Shown here piece by piece: positions 1-11,043 of a stretch of DNA of 64,000 nucleotides. The position numbers and the translations under genes were made by a program. The DNA comes from Timema cristinae. Taxonomy: Eukaryota; Arthropoda; Insecta; Phasmatodea; Timematidae. How positions within the stretch are numbered: position 1 is the stretch's first letter; each line of letters begins with the position of its first letter. The notes beneath the pieces were generated by a model. It saw only the letters and a list, made by a program, of their open reading frames with translations, was not told the DNA's origin and did no database searches. The DNA lies in the NCBI GenBank assembly GCA_039000515.1, contig JBCFYV010001001.1:16431243-16495242 (forward strand). The letters run 5' to 3'.

Positions 1-472
1 AAAAAAAAAACAAAAAAAAACAGCTTGTAAAACACGTCTATGTTGTATTGATTGATCCTCATAAACAAACATTTAGTACTCAGCTTAGCTACTAGAGTGT
101 GCCTGCTGTAAACGTTTCCCCGTTTGCTGCTTGGGGGCAGCACCGCAGCGGTAGAAATAGTGCTTGTTCATTTCACTCCTAGGTAACAGGATAAAACCTT
201 TTTGGAGGGTTCTTTGATTTCAGATGCTTTTGTATGGCCTAATAAAAGAAATCATTGATCGACTTTGTTTGTAACAATTATTTGGGGAGGACATTAATGT
301 TCTTTCTGGGTACCCATAACGTAAAATCACAACACTAATGTTGATCTATTTTATTTTTTGCCGCTAATATTAAAAACTTATATTTATAACTATTATAGCT
401 TTATATTATACTATCGGTATTTACACACAGTCAAGAGTCAATAACGCTGAATTAGTGCTAATGAACGCTTTA

Positions 473-1422
473 AGGTCCTCGCACACCGGCATAGCATCGT
501 ATACGTATGGTAGCAGTATGGTAGCGGTATGGTATCGTATTGCCGCGACAGTCCCGCACACACAGAGATCGTAGATACGACGTATGTCCCAAGAGCTTGT
601 TTCTCCCACCACACCCTACAGTTCTCTTTCGCCACCTGAGGGCAGCGCAGTTAAAAGAAGCGAGTGTATTGTTGTTCTGTTAATTAAAATGAGTGATACC
701 TTTTTATTGTTGTTCTAATTATAGGATTCCAACCTGAAACTATACTGTGTTCTTCTAGACATTAAGAAAGATAGCTGTAAAATTTCAGCCCACTCTGACA
801 AATCGAAAAGGAAAACAATAATGCAACAATAGTCAATCTTGGCAATAATATAAGAAGCTATCAAGTTGGAGAAAAAAATATAGTTCGTGTAGAAGGAATA
901 GAAATTGTAATGGAAAAGGAGAGACCATGCATCAACTCCTGGCAAGCCAGCTGCAGGATTGATTTGATACTTTATTTACTTGAAACGAATGCAATGCATT
1001 GAATAAAATAAAATCTATAATAAAATAAACTACAATCCATTCATCATAGGAAGTGTTGTAACCGAAAGCTAACAGAAGTATTTTTTTTACTACAGATATT
1101 GTTTTAAATTCACTAATGACCCAGGTTTAAAATAATAATTATTTGTTTAGTAATAGTATAATCAAAATTCCCTGAATGGATGAGAGGAGGGAGTGTTTGA
1201 GAGGGTGTAGTGGGGGGTAGACAACGGCCGCCATGACAGTATCGTACGTGTCTTTCCGCTTTCAAAGCGGAATGGAAAACCACGCACCGTACGTACACGA
1301 TACTATGCTGCTACCATGGTGTTACGACGGTTGTCGGTGTGCGCAGCTCCATAGCAAAGCATGACAAGAGAAAAACATACGATACCGTACTGCCACGATA
1401 CTATGCCGGTGTGCGAGGACCT
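473..1422. mobile_element. PIF/Harbinger-like non-autonomous DNA transposon, 950 bp
   Basis: The left end reads AGGTCCTCGCACACCGGCAT and the right end is its reverse complement (ATGCCGGTGTGCGAGGACCT). Both ends are flanked by TTA (470-472 and 1423-1425), a 3-bp target-site duplication typical of PIF/Harbinger. Sub-terminal parts carry short repeats of GTATGGTAGC and GTATCGTA type in both orientations. No transposase reading frame is present. It sits in the upstream intron of the PAQR3-like gene. Confidence 0.7.
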
Positions 1423-2255
1423 TTAGTGTCTACTTTCCAATTACTAACAACAATGGAAACAAAATAACTCCAAATAGAAAATATAATACTTCCTTTGCAG
1501 TGAACATTATTTTATCTTGCGGCAAAATGTACTACGGGCATAGAGGTTATAATTATAAGGATTTGTTAAACTAGAGAATGATTTTGATTGAAAGCCCGTG
1601 ATTTGAAATCTGAAAACTCACGTCACAATGGTAGAATTTAAAAAAATATTACAATATTTATATTGTTAGCTCGTTTAATTTGTAATGTAGATATAAATCA
1701 TAAAATAATTCACAAGGAAGTATTATTGGAAGCTTTTGATAACTCTTTAAATAATCTTTGTATTTAATAAATAAAACAAAATATATTTATAGAATGGCAA
1801 ATTTTAGTGACATTCAATAAAATATTGGTGGTTAAAAGTGGGATTCCTATACAATAATACTTTATTAATGCAATTTTACTTAACACGTGTATAAACAAGG
1901 CGTCGCACTTGGTCGCTGTTGTTTGGAAAGTATGCGCTTGAATCCTAGATGGATGCCTTAGTGGTGATTTTCTATGTTCTATAAATTGTTGTGGTTTTTC
2001 TTCCCTCTCTCCACAACAATATCCATTAAGACCACAAATAATTTTAATAAAACCTAATAATATGTATAAAGTAAAATAAAACACAAATATGAGTCGAATA
2101 TATTATAAAGGTTGAATTTTAATATCGTGAATTTATTATCAAAAGCTCTGGCACTATAAAAATTAATTTTGGGAAATAAATAAATAAATAATACTCTCGG
2201 TACATGGTTTTGCATCCCCCACCCCTTGAAGTCCCCTTTCCGTTCCCATGAAATA

Positions 2256-2460
2256 AATTTCCGGGTAGCTTATTCATTCGTTTATGTACGTACACTAATG
2301 GGTGGATAAGAATTAAAAAGGAGTTAAAAGGAAAATGTGCCTGCGTTTAAGTGAAGTAAACGTGGTAAACCACTTATGAAATAAATCCACCCACAGTTTA
2401 CCTGGCCTAGGATTCGAACTTATACCTCTGTGTCACCAGCCAAAACAAACCAGCGCGTGA
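2256..2460 (-). repeat. SINE-B copy, diverged
   Basis: On the minus strand this has the SINE-B body: a tRNA-like B box (rc of GGATTCGAAC), a GTGGTTTACCA-like segment and a tail near TCCGGGTAG. It is old and lacks a clean tail. Confidence 0.5.
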
Positions 2461-2494
2461 TTTAAAAAAATGTATTTGTGAATAAAATCCACTT

Positions 2495-2615
2495 TTCATA
2501 GGAATTACCTCATTTTTCCGCTAGAAATGATACTAGATCTGCTTTCATGTATTCATACGTAAGGTCATGATATTTACAACTGTCACTATTGAGAGATATA
2601 ATCAATAACTATGAG
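2495..2615 (+). repeat. dispersed repeat family E, diverged copy
   Basis: It contains the family E order: TTTCATAGGAA, then TCATGTATTCATACGTAAGG, then ATTTACAACTGTCAC. Family E copies also lie at 5565, 13964, 40068, 42529 and 44745. Confidence 0.5.
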
Positions 2616-2667
2616 TTAACAATATTTTCAATAAAAACATAATGTTTGTATATTTTTAAGTCCAACA

Positions 2668-2800
2668 CCTTAGCTCAGTCAGTATCGTGTCTGCATACTG
2701 AGTAAAAAGTCCCGGATTCGATTCCTGGCATGACCTAAAAATTGTTTGTTGATGAATTGTGATCGTCCCCTTTCACATTGACAAAATAACGGCCGGTGGA
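2668..2800 (+). repeat. SINE-C copy (tRNA-derived head)
   Basis: The head TTAGCTCAGTCAGTATCGTG resembles a tRNA A-box arm, and GGATTCGATTCCTGGCATG is a B box. The body CCTTTCACA...GGCCGG matches the copies at 24888 and 49575. Confidence 0.65.
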
Positions 2801-3061
2801 TGATAGCTGCGACGGTTTTATATTAAAATTAGGGCATAAGTCCTGTGCTGATATAATCAGTCATTTCATGCATGTTAAATGCCTTGGCGGAATACATAGT
2901 TTCTAAGTTTCTTCCGACCTGAATCTTACTATAACTACCTCTCATTTGGTATGCCCTTCATCTGATGACGTAACAATACAGGTAACCATTAACATCTCGG
3001 TGATTCTATAAGCTGTTTATTTGTCCATTTCCGTCCTTCATTGAGACTTGTGTTTTTTCAG

Positions 3062-3214
3062 GTTTGTATGGTGCTATCGTCCCTTTATCACACCTTCTCC
3101 TGTCGATCCGAAAAAGACTACATGTGTTTCCTCTCATTTGACCTGTTCGGGATAGCACTGAGTCTTCTAGCCATCTATATGTCGGGCGTCTACTACGCCT
3201 TCTGGTGTCACAAG
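3062..3214 (+). CDS. PAQR3: PAQR3-like receptor, internal exon (51 codons, phase 0 to 0)
   Basis: This is an internal exon of a progestin/adipoQ receptor family protein. The family are seven-pass membrane proteins; vertebrate PAQR3 (RKTG) sits in the Golgi and tethers Raf kinase. A TTTTTTCAG acceptor ends at 3061 and a GT donor follows at 3215. The 51 residues start VCMVLSSLYHTFSCRSEK and end YAFWCHK. They contain the family S-x3-H motif (SSLYH); the His is the expected zinc ligand by analogy with adiponectin receptors. Two hydrophobic membrane segments follow the pattern of PAQR3. The next exon resumes in phase 0 and continues the PAQR3 order. ATG at 3041 lies in the intron just before the acceptor, so it is not the start codon. 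The N-terminal half is not seen here and must be upstream of the window. The choice of PAQR3 over other PAQRs is from recalled similarity, not a search. Confidence 0.92.
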
Positions 3215-3460
3215 GTACATTGAACATCCACAAGGTATAGCTTAGAGTTTTCTGCTGTCACAAGGTACAATGAACACCCACAGAGTGTAGTTTAGAGTAT
3301 TTTGGTGTCACAAAATACAATTCGAATGTGTCTGCATATTAGGCCTATGCATAACTATAATAATACATCACAGTCTAGCTCCTATCGCTTTAAGACCAAT
3401 GCTAAAGTAATTTTTTACACATCATGATAAGATATTGGGTAGTATGCAATAACGAGGCAT

Positions 3461-3664
3461 AGGGCCAGTTTCATAGTCAGATTTAGTACGCCTCAAGTGC
3501 GAGTCGATACTAAATACAAGACGACACCTACCTAGACCAAAATGGAATGGGCCAATTTCGCATTTGAAACTGGCCCATTCCATTCTGGTTTAGGTAGGTG
3601 TCGTCATGTACTTAGTGTAGCGCCGCACTTGAGGCGTACTAAATTTGACTATGAAACTGGCCCT
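3461..3664. mobile_element. foldback MITE, 204 bp, intronic
   Basis: The left arm begins AGGGCCAGTTTCATAGTCAG and the right arm ends with the inverse, CTATGAAACTGGCCCT. The two arms of about 94 bp are near-perfect inverted copies around a short centre near 3555-3570 (both arms include GGAATGGGCCA and the GACGACACCTACCTA block). I could not find an unambiguous target-site duplication, so the superfamily is open. Confidence 0.85.
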
Positions 3665-3754
3665 TTGTGTTGTTCGAGTGTAGTGCAACTTTAGATTAGT
3701 TTTGATTGTCCAGCTATATCATGCCACTAAGCCTGCATTCATGCTTTGACGTCA

Positions 3755-3890
3755 TCTCGTGGTCAAATGAAGGCTTTCAGGGCTTGGATCTTTTGAGCAT
3801 GATTTTTCCTAAATGTTTTCCCCTTTCTTTTTTTCCATACAAATGTGGGTATGCCACCTCCGAATCCTACCTTATTTATACCTACATCTA
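3755..3890 (+). repeat. SINE-B body fragment
   Basis: It shares the TTTTTCCTAAATG-TTTTCC and ACAAATGTGGGTA segments with full SINE-B copies but has no recognisable head or tail. Confidence 0.4.
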
Positions 3891-4477
3891 TACCGATGTT
3901 TAAATGTGTATATACCGAACGTTTAGCAAGCCACATAGCAAAAGACAACAGCTTTAATATTCAAACAACACTCGGCCTTGTTCTAAAATACCGTCCATTA
4001 GTTGTCAAATGTTACGAGGGAATTTATCCTTGTGGGAGGGAATTTTAGAGCATCTGAACATAATTCTTAACTTTTGAGTTTTATAAACCAATTTTCGCAA
4101 CAACAACAGTTTCTGACAAATTAACAAAAAATAAAATAGACTTGTAGCTGAATCTATTCAAAAGAAACATGATATTTTTTCCAAGTTAATTGAACAGAAC
4201 AAAATGAAAAGAAAACTAATAAAGATGGAATGGAAGGAGCTCTGCATTTTATCATTTAATCTCTGTTAACTCGGATAATAACGATTCTGAGTTAGTAGCA
4301 AATTGCAGCCAAATCCCAAACACACGATTTTGAGTCTTTCAAATAAAAATCAACAAAATAAAACTAAATATTTCAGAGTGTTAGAGGGGGGGGGGGGTGG
4401 GGGGGCGAAGACCCTCTTATTATCCATTTTTGGGCGCCCATGGACGGAGGATATATATATAAATCTCAACATTTCTT

Positions 4478-4620
4478 GAAAATTCATCACGGCCATCCTG
4501 AAATTTACTGAGAACTTTACCTCTTCATTTAAAATGTTACTCTTTAAATTTGCATTATGTTTATGACAAATATTCAGGAATTATTGAGATTATGTGAAGA
4601 AAATTAAACAAAACGTATAT
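4478..4620. repeat. fragment of the palindromic TTAA-type MITE family
   Basis: It contains ATATTCAGGAATTATTGAGAT and TGTGAAGAAAATTAAAC, matching 31335-31736, with an inverted partner AATCTCAACATTTCTTGAA at 4482. It abuts the LINE fragment on its right. Confidence 0.45.
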
Positions 4621-4635
4621 TGTTATCACCATTAA

Positions 4636-5190
4636 CAACTGTTTCCAGCATGTAGTCGGTTTATTTCAGTAAAATGCCTCCATCTTCCTTCTACCATTAT
4701 TTCTCTTTTAATCGCGCCCATTCCTCCCCTTTCACTTCAAACTTATATCTTTCTTAGTCTCCCTTGCAGACTTTTCCTACATATTTCATCTGCATCATTC
4801 TCTTTGGCATCTTCTCCTTTTCCATCCTCATCACATGCCCGTACCATCTCAGTCCTGCTTCCTCTACTATCTCATGTATTCCTTGTACCCCCACTCTTTC
4901 CCGGATAACTTCATTCCTAAACTTGTTTCTCCTCGTAACAGCTAACATGCTTCTCACAAACTTCATTCCCATGGCCTCCACTTCCCTAATCTCTCTAAAA
5001 TTCAATGTCCAAGCTTACACTGTATATGTGACAATGGGTACAAAGTGCAACTTATGCAACAAAGTACGCCCTTGTACAACACTTCCCAACACTTCCAGAG
5101 AACTTCTCTTCTCCATAGCAGGTATCTTACACACCTATAGAACAACTCCCTGGCTGCCCTCTTCTTATTAGATCATCTCTACTCCCACTC
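4636..5190 (-). mobile_element. LINE 3' fragment with C-terminal ORF tail
   Basis: On the minus strand 5005-4754 stays open and includes RNEVIRERVGVQGIHEIVEE and then LRWYGHVMRMEKEKMPKRM. This is the typical tail of an RTE-like LINE reverse-transcriptase ORF (family by recall). A non-coding 3' end runs to about 4636. Upstream on the same strand, 5190-5010 is also LINE-like, because the piece GTTCTATAGGTGTGTAAG reappears beside the 95-bp array at 11636. There is no RT core here, so this is a dead 5'-truncated copy inside the PAQR3 intron. Confidence 0.75.
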
Positions 5191-5356
5191 TTCGCCTAAA
5201 TCAAGCCATCAATCACAAAATCTACTAAACCAATATTTTATTTATCTTGACCAAAGTTTTGGTATACAAATTGTAAAACTACTGGCTCTTAACTCGTGTT
5301 CCCTTCTATTCAATCTTAACCTTCTTAAAACAGCTGGAGAGAGTTGTGTTTCACAG

Positions 5357-5545
5357 GAATGGCAGTCGTTCTATCTCGTGACTGTCCTCATCATCTTCAT
5401 GTTCGCGATGGTGCTGCAGGTGCCACGTCTGAAAGTGGACGCCAATGTAAAGCTGATTGTGTTCGTGGTCTGGGCGGCTTATGGCGTCATCCCCACTTTC
5501 CATTGGACTGTCGTCATGGGTGGATTCGCCAATCCAGTCGTGGAG
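5357..5545 (+). CDS. PAQR3: PAQR3-like receptor, internal exon (63 codons, phase 0 to 0)
   Basis: The acceptor TTTCACAG ends at 5356 and the donor GTAATA begins at 5546. The 189-nt exon reads EWQSFYLVTVLIIFMF at its start and carries two hydrophobic spans, roughly residues 6-22 and 31-45. A GVIPTFHW segment follows, matching the conserved P-x2-HW stretch of PAQR3, and the exon ends GGFANPVVE. It joins the exon at 3062-3214 in frame. GC content is clearly higher than in the surrounding intron, as expected for a constrained coding segment. The donor is followed by a run of short tandem copies of a dispersed repeat (5565-5870). No frameshift or internal stop is present. Confidence 0.93.
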
Positions 5546-5564
5546 GTAATATATACCATCAGAT

Positions 5565-5870
5565 TTTTTTTATATATAGAAAGAGCCTTATCTGACAGCT
5601 AGAAAGTTACCAATCTTCCATTTTCATAGGAAAAGACTTATCTGACAGCTAGAAAAGTTACTAAAATCTTATTGACAGTCAGAAAATCTACTAAAAATCC
5701 TATTTTCAAAGGAAGAACATTATTTGACAGCTATAAAAGTTACTAAAATCCTATTTTCATAGAAATAGCCTTATCGAACAGATATAAAATTACTAAAACA
5801 ATCTTCATTGACATAGGTCCAGATGTCATGTGATTTACAACTGTCACATTTAATACAGAGTATCATTACT
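5565..5870 (+). repeat. dispersed family E, internally tandem (about 4-5 units of about 58 bp)
   Basis: The block CTTATCTGACAGCTAGAAA-GTTACTAAAATC recurs at about 5585, 5637, 5675 and 5715, and diverged near 5770. It then continues into the ATGTCATGTGATTTACAACTG segment shared with other family E copies. It begins 20 bases after the exon donor at 5546. Confidence 0.6.
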
Positions 5871-6062
5871 TTTAAAACAATAATACTAATAAAGTAAAAC
5901 AAATTTGGGTCTAATCTAAGATGTGGTGCAATAAACAAAAAATCAAACCCCTACGAGTGTCCTTAAGATCTATGTCACGTTTTAATGTAGGTTCTAACAC
6001 TCTGCCCCTGCCCTCAATTTAAAAAATAATGTATTAAATGATGCCACCCCTGATATTTCCAG

Positions 6063-6153
6063 TTGTTGTTACCTCGAGTGTTGGGAATGTATGGAATCAG
6101 CGGTCTGGCGTTCCTCATCTACTTCTTCAAGTTCCCCGAGAGGTATTTCTCTG
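6063..6153 (+). CDS. PAQR3: PAQR3-like receptor, internal exon (91 nt, phase 0 to 1)
   Basis: The acceptor TTTCCAG ends at 6062 and a strong donor GTAAGT begins at 6154. The exon encodes LLLPRVLGMYGISGLAFL and then a hydrophobic run ending KFPERYFS, with one extra G that is completed by the next exon. This matches the sixth membrane segment and the following PERYF loop of PAQR3. The intron after it is about 3.1 kb and is largely filled by a 46-bp minisatellite, so this exon and the last one are separated almost only by tandem repeat. Confidence 0.92.
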
Positions 6154-6409
6154 GTAAGTTACCTTCCTCTGGTTTTACATGCACACAATTGTCTACATTC
6201 TGGACCATGATATATTATAAAGTCGGCCATGAGCACTATTTTACCCTCTTTGGAAACATAACTTAGTATACAAAGTGAATTATTTGCATTTCCATCATTG
6301 GTTATTTGGACGCATTTACTGAAAGAGCTTTTACCACAAGTACGATTAGTTCTTTGATAGATTAGTGTTGAAGCATGATTATTTGGGTTGATGACCTGCT
6401 TGGACCAGT

Positions 6410-9230
6410 TTTAGCGACATCCATCGGTGGATGACGCTAGTACTTTAAAGCATGTCAACCTTATTGCCTAGTAGTGACATCTGTGGGTGGATGATAGTAC
6501 TATGGACCTCGCCAACCATATCACCTCTGTTGGTAGATGATAGTACTATGTATTTTACCAATCTTATCACCTCTGTTGGTAGATGATAGTACTATGGACC
6601 TCGCCAACCTTATCACCTCTGTTGGTAGATGATAGTACTATGTATTTTACCAATCTTATCACCTCTGTTGGTAGATGATAGTACTATGGACCTCGCCAAC
6701 CTTATCACCTCTGTTGGTAGATGATAGTACTATGTATTTTACCAATCTTATCACCTCTGTTGGTAGATGATAGTACTATGGACCTCGCCAACCTTATCAC
6801 CTCTGTTGGTGGGTGATAGTACTATGGACCTCGCCAACCTTATCACCTCTGTTGGTAGATGATAGTACTATGTATTTTGCCAATCTTATCACCTCTGTTG
6901 GTAGATGATAGTACTATGTATCTCGCCAATCTTATCACCTCTGTTGGTAGATGATAGTACTATGGACCTCGCCAACCTTATCACCTCTGTTGGTGGGTGA
7001 TAGTACTATGGACCTCGCCAACCTTATCACCTCTGTTGGTAGATGATAGTACTATGTATTTTACCAATCTTATCACCTCTGTTGGTAGATGATAGTACTA
7101 TGTATCTCGCCAATCTTATCACCTCTGTTGGTGGATGATAGTACTATGTATTTTGCCAATCTTATCACCTCTGTTGGTAGATGATAGTACTATGTATCTC
7201 GCCAATCTTATCACCTCTGTTGGTGGATGATAGTACTATGGACCTCGCCAACCTTATCACCTCTGTTGGTGGATGATAGTACTATGGACCTCGCCAACCT
7301 TATCACCTCTGTTGGTAGATGATAGTACTATGTATTTTGCCAATCTTATCACCTCTGTTGGTAGATGATAGTACTATGTATTTCGCCAATCTTATCACCT
7401 CTGTTGGTAGATGATAGTACTATGTATTTTGCCAATCTTATCACCTCTGTTGGTAGATGATAGTACTATGTATTTTGCCAATCTTATCACCTCTGTTGGT
7501 GGATGATAGTAATATGTATTTTGCCAATCTTATCACCTCTGTTGGTAGATGATAGTAATATGTATTTTGCCAATCTTATCACCTCTGTTGGTGGATGATA
7601 GTACTATGTATTTTGCCAATCTTATCACCTCTGTTGGTGGATGATAGTACTATGTATTTTGCCAATCTTATCACCTCTGTTGGTAGATGATAGTACTATG
7701 TATTTCGCCAATCTTATCACCTCTGTTGGTAGATGATAGTACTATGTATTTTGCCAATCTTATCACCTCTGTTGGTAGATGATAGTACTATGTATTTTGC
7801 CAATCTTATCAACTCTGTTGGTGGATGATAGTACTATGTATTTTGCCAATCTTATCACCTCTGTTGGTAGATGATAGTACTATGTATTTCGCCAATCTTA
7901 TCACCTCTGTTGGTAGATGATAGTACTATGAATTTTGTCAATCTTATCACCTCTGTTGGTAGATGATAGTACTATGTATTTTGCCAATCTTATCACCTCT
8001 GTTGGTAGATGATAGTACTATGTATTTTGCCAATCTTATCACCTCTGTTGGTGGATGATAGTACTATGTATTTTGCCAATCTTATCACCTCTGTTGGTAG
8101 ATGATAGTACTATGTATTTTGCCAATCTTATCACCTCTGTTGGTGGATGATAGTACTATGTATTTTGCCAATCTTATCACCTCTGTTGGTAGATGATAGT
8201 CCTATGTATTTTGCCAATCTTATCACCTCTGTTGGTGGATGATAGTACTATGTATTTTGCCAATCTTATCACCTCTGTTGGTGGATGATAGTACTATGTA
8301 TTTTGCCAATCTTATCACCTCTGTTGGTGGATGATAGTACTATGTATTTTGCCAATCTTATCACCTCTGTTGGTGGATGATAGTACTATGAACCTCGCCA
8401 ACCTTATCACCTCGGTTGGTAGATGATAGTACTATGTATTTTGCCAATCTTATCACCTCTGTTGATGGATGATAGTACTATGTATCTCGCCAATCTTATC
8501 ACCTCTGTTGGTAGATGATAGTACTATGTATTTTTCCAATCTTATCACCTCTGTTGGTGGATGATAGTACTATGTATTTTGCCAATCTTATCACCTCTGT
8601 TGGTAGATGATAGTACTATGTATCTCGCCAATCTTATCACCTCTGTTGGTAGATGATAGTACTATGTATCTCGCCAATCTTATCACCTCTGTTGGTGGAT
8701 GATAGTACTATGAACCTCGCCAACCTTATCACCTCTGTTGGTAGATGATAGTACTATGTATTTTGCCAATCTTATCATCTCTGTTGGTAGATGATAGTAC
8801 TATGTATCTCGCCAACCTTATCACCTCTGTTGGTGGATGATAGTACTATGTATCTCGCCAATCTTATCACCTCTGTTGGTAGATGATAGTACTATGTATT
8901 TTGCCAATCTTATCACCTCTGTTGGTAGATGATAGTACTATGTATCTCGCCAATCTTATCACCTCTGTTGGTAGATGATAGTACTATGTGTCTCGCCAAT
9001 CTTATCACCTCTGTTGGTAGATGATAGTACTATGTATCTCGCCAATCTTATCACCTCTGTTGGTAGATGATTGTACTATGTATTTTGCCAATCTTATCAC
9101 CTCTGTTGGTAGATGATAGTCCTATGTATTTTGCCAATCTTATCACCTCTGTTGGTGGATGATAGTACCATAGATTTTACCACCCTTATAGCTCAAGTGG
9201 TGACATCTGTTGGTGATGGACGTGAATACT
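6410..9230 (+). repeat. 46-bp minisatellite, 59 copies, in the last PAQR3 intron
   Basis: The unit reads TATCACCTCTGTTGGTAGAT then GATAGTACTATGTATTTTGC then CAATCT. The palindrome ATAGTACTAT is at 6494 in the first clear unit and its variant ATAGTACCAT at 9162 in the last. The distance is 2668 = 58 x 46, so there is no net length change. Units differ mainly at the GTATTTTGCCAATCT versus GGACCTCGCCAACCT segment. At about 6590-6800 the two types alternate as a 92-bp dimer. Degenerate half-units (GACATCTGT-GGGTGGATGATA, GACATCTGTTGGTGATGG) mark both edges. The repeat ends about 30 bases before the last exon. Confidence 0.97.
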
Positions 9231-9260
9231 ATAATAGTTTCTGGTTTATCTGTCCCTTAG

Positions 9261-9400
9261 GTAAGGTGGACTACGTGGGCTCCTCGCACCAATGGTGGCA
9301 TTTGTTCGTGGTGCTGGCCCTCTACTACTGGCACAACACAGGCATTAAATACGTCGAGTTCCGGATGTCCCACGGGTGCGCCAATAGCATGAGATTTTAA
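9261..9400 (+). CDS. PAQR3: PAQR3-like receptor, last coding exon and stop
   Basis: The acceptor CTGTCCCTTAG ends at 9260. The first two bases complete a Gly codon and the exon reads KVDYVGSSHQWWH, then a seventh hydrophobic segment LFVVLALYYWHNTGI, and ends CANSMRF followed by TAA at 9398-9400. SSHQWWH holds the H-x3-H pair that binds zinc in the PAQR fold. The C-terminal tail is short, as in other PAQR3 proteins. The four exons in the window give about 190 residues, roughly the last 60 percent of a protein near 310 residues in vertebrates. The exon begins GTAAGG directly after the acceptor AG, so the border also looks like a splice donor (see findings). Confidence 0.93.
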
Positions 9401-9800
9401 CACCCTTGTCAGATTAGCGTCTCTTGAATAGCGCGTCAAATTACTCACATCTTCCACTCGGCCGACGTCCGGCTGGGTCTCGTATCGGAATGTTACGCTC
9501 ATGCGCACAAGTAACTTCTAGTTTTGATTCTTGGGCTAGGAAATATATTACTCGAGTCCACTTGATTGTCGTGAATTCGTTGGTACCGCAACAAGAGTTT
9601 GTCGGTTTGAATCCCAAGCAAGGGATGTGATTCGAATGGATTTAAGGGATTGTAAGGTTATTAAAAATACAACATATTGTTGTTTGCTAAAAGATAATTC
9701 AATCAATTAAGTACAATTTTTTCTCAAAATTGTATCGCAATAATATGCCAAAAATTAAATACGAGCAAACTATTTCACACATATAATGAATAAATATATG
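9401..9800 (+). other. probable 3' UTR of the PAQR3-like gene with candidate poly(A) signal
   Basis: The sequence after the stop turns from about 50 percent GC to AT-rich by 9650. An AATAAA hexamer at 9789-9794 is followed by a TG/T-rich stretch (TATGTGTGCC, then TTGTTTTCTG), a plausible cleavage site near 9810. Which hexamer is used cannot be shown without transcript data. Confidence 0.35.
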
Positions 9801-11008
9801 TGTGCCTGGATAAAATTGTTTTCTGTAAATATTTTGCTCTCGATTATATTTACGCATTTTTTTTAAAATTGCTAGTATTAGGTTCGATGCCAGGGCTTCC
9901 ATTTTAAAATATATCTTAATAGTCGAAGGGTAATATGGCTCATTTTGAATATATAAATTAATTAATTAGGTTAGGTTGTGGTTTAAATACTTTTTGTGGA
10001 TTCTAAAAGGTGTTTTACCTTTAACAACATACCATTTTTTGAATCGTTTTATATTTAAAATACCTATTAATTAATTATTTATAAACTAGTAACCATACAA
10101 TTAATACTATATAAATTGTATAGATTATAATTGGTATATATTATAAATAATATCCAATACAAATTTAGGTATTGATAGTTTATGCTATAATAAAAATACA
10201 ATAAAACATATACACTTAAGTAGTCGGACCAATCACTTTAATGCCAATTTCTCGTTTCGACCAGTTCGAATTTATATGCTGATCACAAATTAATATAGAG
10301 CAGGAAAATAAAAATCTTAAATATATAAAACATATTGTAACATGTTACAATATTATTACAGTTTGAATGTGGCTAGATAATATTTATGTCGATTGTCATT
10401 TAACATAATGAGTGTTTAAAACAATAAAAAGTCACGTGAAGAAACATATTTATATATACTCGCTCCGATTACAAGAATGAAATTTTATAATAATTAATAT
10501 CTACAAACCTACTTAAGTAAAGGAAGACAAGCAATAACTTTGGTTGTTTTAGTTTAAATAGTTGGCTATACACAATATATATTTATGCACATATGATGTT
10601 GCAACACAATATCACAAAGTTAGTTTATTGCTTTAAATTTAACTATATTAGTATTTTTTTAAATTATTACCCAGGATTTTTCCGACCCACTCGAAAATTT
10701 GATTCATGTTGTATAGTGAAATCTTGAATTTTTTTAACATGTTTTGGGATGTTAATATTGAAGTAAGTCCTATAGTTTTTATTTTTATTTCCTGATTTAT
10801 TTTTACTGGATCAGTTTTTATTTTTATTTCGATCGTTCACAAATCGTTGTTGAAATAAATATTGAGATCTTACATCTGGACATAAGAATTGAACATGGAG
10901 TTTTTGATTGTTAATGTCGATACTATTACCACTGAACTATTCAGGATCGACTCCTTGTCAGGTCACTCATTAACTAAGACTTTACATATGTATGTATATG
11001 TGTGTGCG

Positions 11009-11043
<35 letters not shown>

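Noticed and set aside
3041..3223. ATG at 3041 as start of a 60-residue protein
   Set aside because: The ATG is in the intron just before a clear acceptor; homology to PAQR3 begins at 3062 and ends at a donor at 3214.
6410..9230. Regular repeats that could be mistaken for a CRISPR array
   Set aside because: Units are contiguous 46-bp tandem copies with no unique spacers, inside an intron of a eukaryotic gene.
9257..9508. Minus-strand frame of 83 residues
   Set aside because: Shadow of the last PAQR3 exon on the other strand.
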